From Norana najaformis (taxonomy: Eukaryota > Annelida > Clitellata > Crassiclitellata > Hormogastridae), in the NCBI GenBank assembly GCA_964023275.1, contig OZ029915.1:13770712-13834711 (forward strand): 64,000 nucleotides of DNA, in the 5' to 3' direction. Below, piece by piece: positions 12,601 to 26,700 of the stretch. The position numbers and the translations under genes were made by a program. Numbering within the stretch: position 1 is the first letter of the stretch; every line of letters begins with the position of its first letter. The notes beneath the pieces were generated by a model, which did no database searches, had not been told where the DNA came from, and was given only the letters and a program-made list of their open reading frames with translations.

Positions 12601-15600
12601 TTTTATATGACTATCAATTTGAGCTTATCTTATATCAAAATCAGTGAATTTTCAACTAGTTAACAATTGGACTGTAGCTTTTCTATAAGTGTCAGAAGTG
12701 TTTCTTGTCCATTTTGTTAATGTTAGTTTTTATTTAAACTGTAACCAGCACTGCCTGCATTCTTAATACCCTAGAATATCAATATGGGTAAGATGTTTAT
12801 TTATATGACTAATATGAGTGTTTCTAAGCTGGTAATGCTTATGTTTTTCTGACTTAGAACTTGAATACATCTCTGTTAAGTTAGCGATTTGTTGTTAAAC
12901 TTAACATCTTTTGTTACAGTCAAAACCTTTGTCACTGATTGAGAAAGAGCTAAATATAAGCTCTGTTCATCATCTGAAACCGGTAAAGGACAGTGAATAT
13001 TTGGTGTCGAAAGTGATTAATTTTCAGTTTAATGTTGCCTCTCGTAACCCTGCACATGCTTCTTTCACAAAAATTGTGTCATGTTTGAGTGTATTTTTGT
13101 TGTGCTTGTGAATTCAGTGACGTGCTTTCAGAATAACTCACTTTTTAAATCAGGACTATTACATTTTATGAAATGCAGATTACTTTTCATTTTGCTAAAT
13201 TGGATATCTTAATTTATTAAAACTACCATGTTTTCCAGACTAAAATGTCTGGCTTTTTACATGAACTTCAACTAGTGTGATGTAAACAAGAGAGAAATTT
13301 AGAAGTTCAAAAAAAATTAAAATTTAGTAATCTGCAGCACAGGTTAACCAAAGATAGAGAAGATATAGGTTAGGTGACATTTATTAATAGTGATGGTTGC
13401 TTGGTAAAGGAGGTCTTTTTCTTTAAATATAACTTCCAGTATATTGGCTCCATGTGAGTCGTGTAAATGTGGACAGTGCTTCTTATTCATTTGGTCTTAA
13501 CATGCTGATGCTAATCATGTAGATCCTGAAGTCAGATTAATTTAGTACTGGTTTCAATAACTAAAAATATAATATAGAGACTGATTCTTAAAAGTGCAGT
13601 TTTGCCTGGAAAGAGCAGACTCTGATGTAGCCAGGACTCCATAGACATATTTGTCAAGTAATACAGCTGTGGCCTAATGCCAGACATTAATATAGCATTT
13701 TATAGCAGTTAGACTAAATTGTCTGTCAGCAAATGACATTGAACATGTTTTGGCACCAGACAGTTAATGTATGTGAGTTACTAGCAGACATTACTTTTAA
13801 GAGTTTTAAGGACTACTATTTAAAATTGTTATAAGTGTGCTCAATATATTCCAAAGATTTTCAGATATTACCAACATGAACACTGATCTGTTATGCAGGT
13901 TCCAAGAAGACAGTAAAAATAGGATATTACTTTTTATTATTTATAATTAGCAACTTCTATAGCACTGGTGTCAACCGATGGGCACCAAAAGCAAGCCTCA
14001 GTCAGGTCAATCAATATCCAGAGGATCAGTCCAATAATGCAGGAAGGCAGCCTATGATGGACTGAATAACTGAAGAAGGTGAGTCTTCAGCTGAAACCGA
14101 AATGACACAGGAGACTGAGCAAAACGATCAGGTACAGGAAGGGAATCCCAAAATTTAGGTCCAGCAACCGAAAAAGTTCATTCACAAAGAACAGTACTAG
14201 TTTTGGCACAACGAGAGAAAGACATTCAGATGACCTGGTTGAATAATGATAAATAAGTCTGGTGTTTTGGATTAATTTTAAATACTGTGGTTGGACATAG
14301 TTTAATGTTTTATAAACCATAAGCCCCAATTTGAAACTAATCCTGTGCTGAATTGGAAGCATGCAAAGATTTAAATACAGGGGTTGTGTGCTCATATTTT
14401 CACATATCAGTTACAAATTTAATCCAAAGAGTTCTGAACTCTGGAGTTTTACATGTTTGACTATGTAATACTGGTAAGAAGCAGGTTACAGTAATCAAGG
14501 CAACTGGAGATCAATGCATTTGCCAGAGGTATCCTTAACACGTGGGGACATGATGCCTACTTCTGCATATGTCATGAATATATATATATATCTGATAACT
14601 TACAAATACCATTTACATACCATATTTTCACACATATCCATGGATTATATCAAATTTTACAAACCTTGCACCTCCTCTGTGGGTATCTTGGTGTGCGGGT
14701 TTTACCAGTTTATTTTACACAGGTGGTCATCATGAGCTGACTGTTTTTTCTCAAACGTACTGCAACTACGGCAGTGTTAAGTTGCAGAACACCGATAGAG
14801 GAATTTTTGGCAAAATTAGAAGTGACTGCTAAAGATTATTTTTGTTCTGACTTACTGGTTATTATTTTTACACTTTCTGAATTCAAGATTTCTTGTGTGT
14901 TGCATTAGTTTTGGATTTGATTTCATGATGCTACAGCAGCAAAATGCCCAAGGAATCTAAATATAGCACCTTATGTTACTATATACTGTTAGAATATACT
15001 GGTGAACTATTAAGTAAGGCAAATGTAAAGAAAACTTGAGTACTCTTAGCCTAAGCATTTATGACCACGGCAGAGAAAAGGACCACCTACAGCTTAGTAG
15101 GGCATCTGGAAAATGCCCTTTTCAGTAAAAACATGAATATTAATTTTTGTGTATAATTAATGGAGCTACACCTTGGGCTCACATATTATGCTGCATGCTA
15201 CATTAAGGCCAAATTCTGTTAACAAAGCATTGGATAGAGACTCAATGATTAGATGTGCACTAGCATTTAAAACCCTTTTGCTGAAAGAAAGGTAAAAAAT
15301 ACACATTTCCATCCAGTTTAATGAGAATATAGTAAAAATAATTCACACCAGAATGCCAAGCAATACCTATTTGTTGCCAGATATGAGAGTAGCAGCCAGC
15401 ACCTCAAATGACTTGGGTGCTGGAATAGGTAAAGTGAATCTGTGCAGAGGAAGATATGGCTTGAAAAGAAACATTCCTCACATTTACCCCTACACCAAGG
15501 TTCATTTAGGATATAGAAATTTGGTGGAGTGAGATCAGAAATGATTACCAATGTATCATTAGGTTGAAGCCAAGTCTCATTAAGGGCAAATAAATGTAAG

Positions 15601-18600
15601 AAAACTATATAGGGTTGCAGCTTTATTTCAAGGAGACAAATTGACCCAATATCTAGACTCTGACACCTAACTGGTCCTGGGTTTATTTCAGTATCACCAG
15701 GCAAAAGAAGCAACGGAAGCAAATTCAATGACTGCCCTTGTTGGGTAATTGAAGATGTTCATGGTCCCGTGTCCCATGTTCAGGAGGTTGAGACTTATGG
15801 CAAAAATGAAAACCTCTAAATTTCAATTATTATTATTGTTAAACAGATGTTTATAGCGCGCGCAATTAACAACAGCCTCAGAGTCACATCTGGTTATGGG
15901 TCAATGTAACAATACACTGCATTCTTTGCACTGGCATTCTTTCAGAGAGTTCAGTGTCAGTCTCAGCTTAAAAAGTAGCATACTTGAGTCAACCAACCTA
16001 TCTTTCTTCCTTGGTTACTCTTCAGGTTCAAAGTATTCTACTTGAATGCTAACTTTTTCTACATGTCAAACCAGGAGAAACATTGGGCTCCTGCCCTTCT
16101 CCGTTGCTGGTCTAAGGTTCTGAAATTTACTGCCTGTTGCTGTCAGCTCCACCAGAAGTTTTGAGATGAGATCAGATTTACCTTTAACTGTTAGCAGTAG
16201 CATTAAATTTTAATAAATAAGAATGAATTAAATTATTGCTGTTGGAAATCTTTAATTTAGAAAGCATAACAGTTTTTATTTCAGCAATACTTTATTGTAT
16301 AAGCAGTTGTGTAATATTCAGGGATTTTGCCAATGTTAGTAAATGACATTCTGACAAATGTCATTGTGCTGTGGGTTCTGGTATGCAATGCTATGGATGT
16401 ATATAAGACAGTATAGCACTTTTTAAGTACTTCACAAAAGCACTGCACACATGAATATATAATGACTTTACAACATATAGAAATTTTGCCAATGCTTATC
16501 ACCGAAACTTATATGAAAAAGTGCCTTATTATTGTAGTTTGAAAAACAGTAAATCACCCCGTGCAGATGTATCACATTGTTTTCAGATTTACAAACATGC
16601 ATTTATGTAGTGTTAAAATTTCTCTGATACAAGGGCCTTTTCTTATAGCTCAAGATTTTTCATGCCTCACTAACTGTGCGTTTAGATTAAAACATTGTTA
16701 TCCATTGTTTCCATGTTTGATCATTATAAATGTCGTGGTAACATTAAAGTTGATACCTGTTAAATTAAAATAATCCTCTCATCACCATTAGTTGGTACCG
16801 GGTGGTGCTGAATTGTTACCTTTATAAAGTTAATTGTCAGATTTCCATGGTTACTCTAACATATCCTTTCTTCTTTTGGAATTTTTTAGTTCCAGTTGAG
16901 ACTTTGTAATCATGAGTTAATTGATTTTAAACAGTTCAGAATGTATTGTCATCCAGTTTAATTTGATGTTCGTCTTGATAAATTTGCAGTATGTGAAATA
17001 TTTGATGGAATGCATAATTGTATATGTCCTTGGTAAATTTCTGGTCAATAACAGAGTGTGCCTGGCATGAATGTACACATCTTTTCTTTGTTCTCAGAAT
17101 ATGACCTTTGAATAGTGCATCCATGTGTGAAAATTGTCTAAAATTTGCATACGTGATTGAATAATTTGATTAACCAGGAATTGTCTTTTGTGCAATCGTG
17201 AACTGTGGAACAACTTGATTGCAGTTTTGCTATTCAAGTGACCTCCAGTCACAGGAGGTCAGGCAAGAGGAAGAGAATTATAAAAGAGTGAAAGGAGAGA
17301 AGGACAGTGGAAAGAGGAATGAAGCAGAAAGATACGAAAGTAGGAGAGGGCAGAAGAGGAAGGAGCCAGAAGAGAAGGGATGCTAACTGCTTGGTGGCTT
17401 TACTGTGTGATGTCCACTTTTGCATTATTCTTATATCTCAACAGGCCTTTCAGACCCTTCCTCTGCTCTGTATTTATTGATCAGTTTATGTAGCATATCT
17501 TTATTATCAGGGACACTCTTGATTATTGTAATGATGGGGGGAGGGGGAGATTGTGCAAACTCTTTCATGTTGCCAAATGTGCCCTTTCCTAATTCTACTT
17601 TTGTTTTGTTTCACTGTTATTCCTCTTGAAGGATGAATATTCATATTCAGTCGTGGATTGTTATGAGAAAGTGGAATCTTAATTCATGTTTTGATTTCAG
17701 CTTTGTTGATGCATATGGAAATACTGATGGCAGCAATAATGTCAAAATGTTTGATAACAGTGGCACATATATGAAGTCTTAACAGCATTTTCTACAAGAC
17801 TAGAAAGAGTTTGTGACTTGGTCAAGTGTAGCAGATGTCTTTTTATTCAGTTTGTTGCTTTTTCTAGTGTTCCATCAGTTGTGGCAAGGGTGTGAAACAG
17901 AGACCAGTTGTTTGTGTTGATGAGGCTGGCTACCAAGTGACTGACCATTTGTGTAAAGTCCAGAAGCCCAAAGTCACAACCTGGTGTCGAAGAGGACGCT
18001 GTCCATTCTGGTGGTCATCACCATGGTCTCAGGTACAATGGTAACAAAGTTAAAAATGCTCACATAATCATGAAGTATCTGTGTTTTGAATCTGTGTGGA
18101 TTAATTTGCATTCAGTCAATCAGTCGATTTCCAAAAAGATCAAACCAGAATGGAGCCAAGTGAGATCAACTGATGTAGTAATCACTTAAGTAAATTCAGT
18201 CTACAAGGACCAGTGAGACACTGAGCACAGTCAAAATATGGGTAGAAGTGCACAAAAGTCAGTTAAATGGTTTATTCATTATAATATAACCAGAGTATTT
18301 TATAGACAATAAAAACTAAGAATAGAATAAGTTCAAGCCATATTTAAGATCATTTTCTTGACTGATCTGTTGAGTATTTTTTCTGTTGAACTAACTTTTC
18401 TGTTGTTGTAGTGTTCTGCAACTTGTGATGCTGGCGTTAGGTGGCGCACAGTGTTGTGTATGCGCAGCCAAAACAGAACTGTCGATCCGAGTCGGTGTCA
18501 ACACTTGACAGAACCTGCCAGCGTCAGTCCATGCACTGTCAGGAAATGTCGGCAATTCTACTGGGTTACTGGTAACTGGTCAGAGGTATGAGCTCAGTGA

Positions 18601-20726
18601 ATTTTTGGTAAGTTGGATGCCCAAATGTTGAGCATGGGCTCAGGTGCTTCAGTTTAATGGAAAAGGAAAGGAAAGGGTTAACTTGATTCTTTTGAAGGAT
18701 CTTCGATATTTTCCATTTTCAGCAGCTATCAATACAGTCTAACCACAGATATCATTGCTACAAGTGACTACACAGCTAGTCCAAACAACAGTAACTGAAC
18801 CACTTTCTTGTTCCACATGTGGCAGCCTTATTTATTGAGTTTTAAAATTGTTGCTGCAACGAATCCCCTGAAGTTAATAATTCGTTCATCAGTCATGGCC
18901 ATCTTCTATTTATGTATGTATGGTCTGATTGTTTATATTGCACCTTACTAGAACCTCACAAAAGCACTAAAACATCGCTACCCAACACATCTAAAGAGAA
19001 TTAAGAAAGGTTGAAAGTGTTTTCTGAGCTGTCTCTGTTGGAACAGTACATATATTTTGGAAGGACGGTCCAGTGCATGAGGAAGCACAATGCACTCTAG
19101 TCATTGTACAAGATCTTGGAACAGGTGGGTCCACATGGGTTACAGAATGTAAGGATCACTGACCCAGCTGGCTCAAGACAGGAACACAGAGCTATCTGAT
19201 GTGTTCTGGGGCTGCACTGCCTATCAAGGTTTGTACCATGAGGAGGATCTTGAATGCAATCCTGGGCACCAGTGCTGCATGTCTCGCAGAAACATTTAAA
19301 CATGTGAAAACTTTGATGGGATGATAAATTCAGGTAGTGGAATTAAGGATAGACTGAAGCTGAAAGGCATGTCAGAATGGAGAAGTGTACAAGAGTTGCA
19401 CCTAAATCAAAGTATTATTACTCATATCTGATGCAGACATTAAAGCAGGACCTGCAAAGGAAGTTGACGTATTTCACTGTGATGTTTCTTCATCGAGTAG
19501 AACTCTAGGTCCAATACAACTAATGTGTTTCTTAAGCTGGAAAACTTCATAAAGTATCACACAAGTGTTCAATCACCTGCAGTGACTAGTGGAGCCATAA
19601 GATGCTGGTTTATGGCCTGGAAACTCAGAATAGATTTTGCAAAGTATTGACTGTCTTGGAAATTGCAGGTGATTTGATTTTTGAAATACTGGTGCTCCTT
19701 TCCTCAAAAATCTTTACATCCTCTTGTATTTGTTTAAGTGCATAGATTGGATAAGTCAGCAACTGATATGCTGTCATCTGACAACAGCTGCAAAATAACA
19801 TTTTGCAAGTAAAAATATGTCCTGCTCCTGATCTGTTGAATTTAACATAAGAATGATCCTGCATTTATTGCAATGAAAATAAAAATTACCTTTTTCTCTG
19901 AAGATTAGTATATGAAATGGTTTTTTCTGTATAGAAATAACATGAGAATTGATTATTTACTGTTAAACTGATTAGAATGGTTTTCTTGTGTCTGTTGCAG
20001 TGCACTCATCCGTGTAGCTTTGGCAGTCAAAGCAGAAATGCATCTTGTGTGGAAATGATGTCGGGAAGAGAAGCTGAGGAGAGTTTCTGTTTGGAAATGG
20101 ATAAACCAGAATTGCAGAGAGACTGCAGTGTGGTTCCATGTTCCAACATTTGGATTACTAGTGACTGGACTCGCGTATGTTGTTTTTATTTATCGTGTTT
20201 TTATTTATTATTATATTTTTGATGCCAGTAGCTGTGTGTATTTGCAGATAGATTCACGAAGAACACTGCAGAAAATTTGGCTCAGCCATTGCAAATGCTG
20301 TCTTGCTCAGAGTATTTTTCTTTCTTCCTTCTTGCAATCAGAGCAAGACAGCCGGAGACCTTGCAGGATACTGGTGACTCTGAGAATTAGCATTTTTTAT
20401 AGATGCAGTAGAAACGCAGTACGTGAGGATGATGGGAGCCAAGCCATCAGAACCGCATGATAATGGAACCAGTGCTGCTGAAATTTGCTGAAACATCTCA
20501 GAATCTGCATGTTACATAATCCTATATACGTCTATATTTCATTATGTGCATTTACAGCATCCTTATGTAGACCTAGTGACCTCATTTGTAAAATATAAAT
20601 AGAAATATGCATATAATAAAACACTTAAATACACAGTAAATCATTAAAACTTCTTTTAAAGTGTTTTAAAAGTGCTTTTTCAGGTTAGATTTAAACAATA
20701 AATCCATGCAGTTTATTACCAAAGAC

Positions 20727-20762
<36 letters not shown>

Positions 20763-23700
20763 AATAACACAGTGAATTCAATAAGGTCGACAGCAGAAAA
20801 GGCTGCCATTCGTAAAACTGAAAAATATCTAGGCTGCCATCATTACATCTTTTTCTGCCCATCGCATTCAAAACACTGGGCCAAAATAATTCTGCTGAGG
20901 TCAGTTTCATCTGCAAGGTTGGCCGTTGCCTTTCGACCATCTCAGGAGAATCACGTGAGATTGCTTGCCTTCTTCAGCGCCTATGCATCTGTATTCAGCG
21001 CTATAATGCCATCGCTTTCAGAGGCACGTTTCTTGATGTTGCTGAGGACGAGGCCTGATTTCACAGAAACCCCTTTACAGCTCCTTGAGTAATTTTTCAG
21101 TTCCAGATACTAAAAGAGTCGGCTAATGCATAATGCCAGACTATGTATTGTGCATTATTGATATTTGCATGTTAATTTGGTATCACTGGGAGGCATGACA
21201 TTGTCGCACATTACCCAAATTAGCGCATTAATGGAATGTGCGCTACTGGATTTTTACTGTACTGTGATTGACCAGAGTTCAGTGTCCTGTACAGAGTGCC
21301 AACAATTTTGAAATCAATTTTATGCAACCTTGCATACAAGTTAACCTATGTACAGCAAGTATGCTAGTGTCAGTAATTGCAGCTGTAATCAAATCAAGAA
21401 TGTGTATAGCGTCTCATCTCTTGTAGAAGAATTTGTTATAATGCCTCTTCTTTTGAAGAAGAATTTGCATTGTGCCTCATTTTTTAAAGAGGAATTTGTA
21501 TAATGCCTCTTCTCTTATATGATGCCTCCTCCATTGAAGAGAAGTTTGTTTAATGCCTCTCTTTTGGAGAGGAATTTGTATAGTGCCTCTTTTGTTTTGA
21601 AGAGGCACTAGCTAATTTGGGTATTAAAATTACAATTATTGACAATTAGCGTACTATAGCAATTGTGTTCTGTACTTGATGTTATTTTATTCAGTCTAGT
21701 CTCTTTGCTCTGATCTACTATACTCTATTCTACTCTACATCATTAATACAAGAGCATTTAAGAAAGGATGCATATCAGGGATGTTTACGGGGAAGGCCAT
21801 CCCTACCTTTGGTAGTGGTATAAAGACTGCTGCCAGTGATTTTTATGTATTTTAGGAGCATATCTGAGTAATTTAGAGAATATTTTATTTTGGTAGGAAT
21901 CCAGACAAATTAGAGGATATATAGAACTGAGCATTATTAACTTTATTTTGAGTATGTGAGGGTCCTATCCACTGCTACCTGATCATCCATTTAGAGTAAA
22001 TGTGAAAAACTTTCTTTGCAGCCAAGTCTGCTAAAGGATGCGGGTTGAAGAGAAATCCTGAATTACCTGTCTGTTCTGGAAGAAATTGAACTCTTGATCT
22101 CTGGAATGGCAATCCATTAGGGTACCATGCTACCCACACCATTTAATAAAATAAAAACCTCGGTTTATATTTTAGGGGCAGTTACATTAATTCTGATCAA
22201 GAATCTGTCTGTTTTAGTGTTCAGTAAGCTGTGGTCAAGGCCTGCAGAAGCGTGCAGTGAGCTGTCGGGCAATGGCTCGAGAAGGCTGGTTGCTTCCAGG
22301 TCATGTGGGCTTTCACGCCTGTAACCAGGCGGAGAGACCAAGCTCAGAACAAAACTGCAGCTATGGCAGCTGCTCTTCACTGTATCACTGGGAGACAACA
22401 AGTTGGTCTCAAGTCAGTTTAAAGATGGTTGTCTGCTCTTTTTTTGCTATAAACAGCCGCTAAACCATGACAGTATTCGAATTCTCCACTTATATGTCTT
22501 AAATCTTCCAATGATGCAGGTTATATTGGTATAGTGGACAGTAAGCGTTTTGTCTTTTATAATTTCTGTGTCTTGAAACTGAACCAAAGAAGAATTAGAA
22601 ACAGACACTTTGTGTACATGTGGTCGTGGACCTGCTCATAGACATGCTACATAGAAGGAGATCTATGCAATCCACAATAGCTCTTTGTCGTCATTTGTTT
22701 TTGTTTTTCAGTTTCTTTCTTTTGCTTTCTTTTTTTGTCAGTGTTCCAAAACTTGTGGCTTTGGCAATGCTTATCGTGAATCATACTGCTTCAATTCATC
22801 TGGAATCAAGCGTAAACAGAATGACTGTGATGCATCGCTGCGTCCATCTATTACACGACCTTGCTACATGGGACCATGTAAGAATAATAACTCATTGAAA
22901 ACAAAAAGAGCTAAAAGTATCTCTTGTAGCTCTTTGAATTTGCTAAATAGGACCATATTATCACGGATTTGTGGGGATGGCGATTTATGCTCTGTGCCAG
23001 AATAACGAGGGAGCTTCACCGTAGTGACGTGACATTACAACAAAAAAGAGTTTCAGTCTTTTTATTATTAGAGACATGGAATGGAAACATTTGAATTATT
23101 TACAAACTAAAGAACCTAAATAGGAATCAGGTCTATCTTCATGATCCCCTGTCGATAGCTGTTCCCTCCCCAAGTTCCCAACAACTCAGTGACACAGTTC
23201 CATCAGTGTTTTGGCCATTCCTGTTGTGAGAAGCATCCTGAAGATGGGAAGCATTGAAAAACTGCATCTTATATCACTGACTGGTTGAAGCTTCATTATA
23301 GTGCCTCTTCTTTTGAAGAGGAATTTGTCTTTTCTTTTGAATGGGAATTTATACAGTGGTTCTTTTGAAAAGGAATTTGTTATAATGCCTCTTCTTTTGA
23401 AAGGGAATTTGTACCGGAAAAAAAATGGACAAGTTGGCCATGCCCTCTGCTGGTGTCCAACATGTGTCCTTGAAATGACCTTGCACCTGTGTTGACACCC
23501 AAGGTCATGATCATGCGGTGAATGCTGAATGACATTCAAACTACCACCATCGTGACGAGTTGCAGCTCTCTGACTGGAGCTCGAACTATCTTGATCCTCA
23601 GTGCCTGTTGATGTGGGAAACATCCCTATTTTGATTCTGACTTGCTACTTCCTATGACTGGCAGCATCCTTCCAGCTTTCATGTGGCCAGTTATGTTGTG

Positions 23701-26700
23701 GCTGTTGACTGATAGTGTTCCTTCAGCTGAAGTTCAACCTGCCATGTCTGAGTGTTGACTAGCTGCATCCTCTCGACTTCCATTCGACCTGCAGTGACCG
23801 ACTGTTGTCTCTCAGTGTCCTTCTTGAACTGTTTTACTGTTTCTCTTGAATGAGTGGACTCTGCATCACCCTTCTTTGGGTTTAATCAGTCTGTTTAGAC
23901 GATGTCATGACTCCATGACTCTGGCAATCCCTCAGTACCTCATGACCAACTGAGCATCAGCCATATATTACATATATATGTATATATATATATGTATATA
24001 TATAGTCTAGGCATCAGCATTTATGCTAATTATGCATGTTTACCACTATATATAGATGTCTAACTATAATTACAAATATTTAGGCCTATCTGCTGCATAC
24101 AAGGGCAATCCATGACACTTGCAAGAATAATTCGCTCTGAACCTAAAGAAAATGACTTATCTGTTGTAGTTCTGTGAATTTGCATATTGGACCATGTAAG
24201 AATAACTCTAAAGAATAGTACCAATAAATGACTTATTTAGTTTTCTGACTGTGATGCTTGGAACTACAATTAAGAAAGAAATGGTAAGGTATTTTTTGCT
24301 TTGCAGGAATGATTACAGAAGTTCTAGTGCCGTGCTTAGCATCGATTAAGTAGTCGTCAAGTTACGTTCAGTCATAAAGAAGGCAGAGCTGTTGCTATGT
24401 TTGATTTTAACATGATCCTGAGTATCTGTTGTTGAGATCATGTTCTGGTTAAAGCTGGTTGTAACTGTAACAGTCTTGCAACGGAAAGCATTTACATAGT
24501 GCCTCTGATTAATCTCGTAGAGTAACACCTCGGCTGCAATCTGCAGTGCACCGTGTTTCAATGAAATTAAACAATGTACTGCTACCTATAATTTATTGTA
24601 ATGACAGATTTATACATTATGTAGGCCCATGGAGCTCATTCTTCACTGTTTAATATCATTATGGTATTGGTTATCATGAAGTTGCTTACATTGTAGTTTC
24701 GGTTTCTTACTTAGTATTCTTCCGTTCATTAGAGAAACGGGAGGATTTGTGTATACCCCTCCAGCCCAAAGCATAGTGTGGTAAAACCTTGTGGTTTGAT
24801 TTCTGAGAATTTTTCTTTGTTAGGTTATTCCACTTCGTGTCGCGAGGTGAAGCAGTACACAGCTTGGAAGGCAGATGGAGAATTTAATCTACTAGTAGAA
24901 GGAAAACTAGTACCTGTAAGTAGAGTAGCATTAAATCAATCACATGCACCAAGATTATTGCCTCTAAGATTATTATATATTGCAGCACTTTAAGGAAATT
25001 CCTTTGAGGTGCTTCTCGCAGCACAAAACCATTATGGGCTAAAATTGTTTTCAACTGTGGATGGAACAAGCCAGTTCTTATCATAGGTTACTAGCCTATA
25101 GAGTATAGAAAATTACTAAAGGGATGGTGCACAGCTATCCTAATTGTTGCACTTGACCAGTTAAATCTTATTCTAGTCCAAGAATAAAAACATTTCTGAA
25201 AGCATATTATTTTTCAGTTCAGGAAAATAATAAAATATATATAATTTTTGGTTCAAATTAAAGGCTTGTACAGATGCATGAAGTAGTCATAGATTGCTGA
25301 AGCCACTGTGTGAATGGACAGTAGAGGATTCACGAAATAAAACCATTTCGCACAACTCGGCTTTAAGGTGTTGAAGGCGTGAAGATGTTTTAGGAGCTGT
25401 GTTAACAAGACTAAACAGCAGTTTCATGAGCAGTAGACTTAGTAGTAACAATTCGAAACCTGTTCTCTTGAATAAGACAACATTTTGCACGAATTTTCTG
25501 TCTCTCTGAATTGTTTTGTTTTCCTGTTTCTTTCAATTGAATTTTGTGATTAGATCTACTGTAGTGAAATGGCAAGATCTCATCCAAAAGAATATCTGAC
25601 ACTATTAGCAGATGAAAATGACAATTACTCAGAGATCTATGACAAACGGTTAGTTACTACTTTCTGGTTAAAAATCTCGATATTGTTGAGTACATGAATT
25701 TCTTATTTACTTCCAGTTTCCCATCCCATCTTCCAGCCCTACAGTGTAAAATTTTAATTTTGTAGAATTTTAATAGCCATGCATGCATTTCATTGTACTG
25801 CTTGTCTTGTCTTTAACCATCCTTGAGCTGAGGGTTGGCTGCACCACGGACAATTCTGTACCACCTGCTTCTGTCCTTTGTTTCTTGTAATAACTGGTCA
25901 AATGATAATTTAGTCCACTGACTTGATGTCGTCCATCCATGTCATCTTAGGATCCAGGATTGTACTTTGGATGATCTCTTTCTCTAAGCACTCTCCACTC
26001 TTTCACAGCACATGCCAAAAGTATGACAGCTTGCTCTTTCTGATTAATCCGAGCAGACTCCTCTCCACTCCTTTACTTCTACATTATAAAAAATGACTAA
26101 AATTCTGATAAATTAAGGAATGCATTATGATGTTGATTTCAGGTTAACAAAACCAAATGCTTGTCCTGAGAATGGAACACGCATTCATCACTGCCAGAAA
26201 TGCTTCAGGCCAAATTACCATACAGCTGGACTAACAAAATTCTCTAGAGTCCGGCTGAATATTACTTCACTTCAAATTATAGGTCAGAAGATCAGGCAGT
26301 TTATTATTCAGTAATTTACAGAGATATATTGAAAAATGATTTTTATTATTCATTAATCAGTGAAAAATTAGTAAAAATATTATAGATAGCTTTTCGTCTT
26401 TTTATGGTTATCATCGTTGCCATCATCGTCGACATCATCACTGTCATCCTGACCATCATCATCGTCATTGTCTTCATCATCGTTGTAATCATCATCATTA
26501 GGGTTTCTGTTAAAACTGAAAAGTGGAGAAGCCAAGAGTTCAGGTTGCTTTCATTTAGTGTAATTGGCTAATTCAATTTAATGTTGAATGGAACTTTTAC
26601 TTAATTTATCTATATTTTACTGCCTTCTCTTCTGTATGGTCAGTCATTTACTACCACTAGGTGGCCTGTTGCTTGTTTGTCTTCTAGGCAATGACTTCAC

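Noticed and set aside
21410-21612. CRISPR array
   Set aside because: Eukaryotic intron, units adjacent without unique spacers; a minisatellite.
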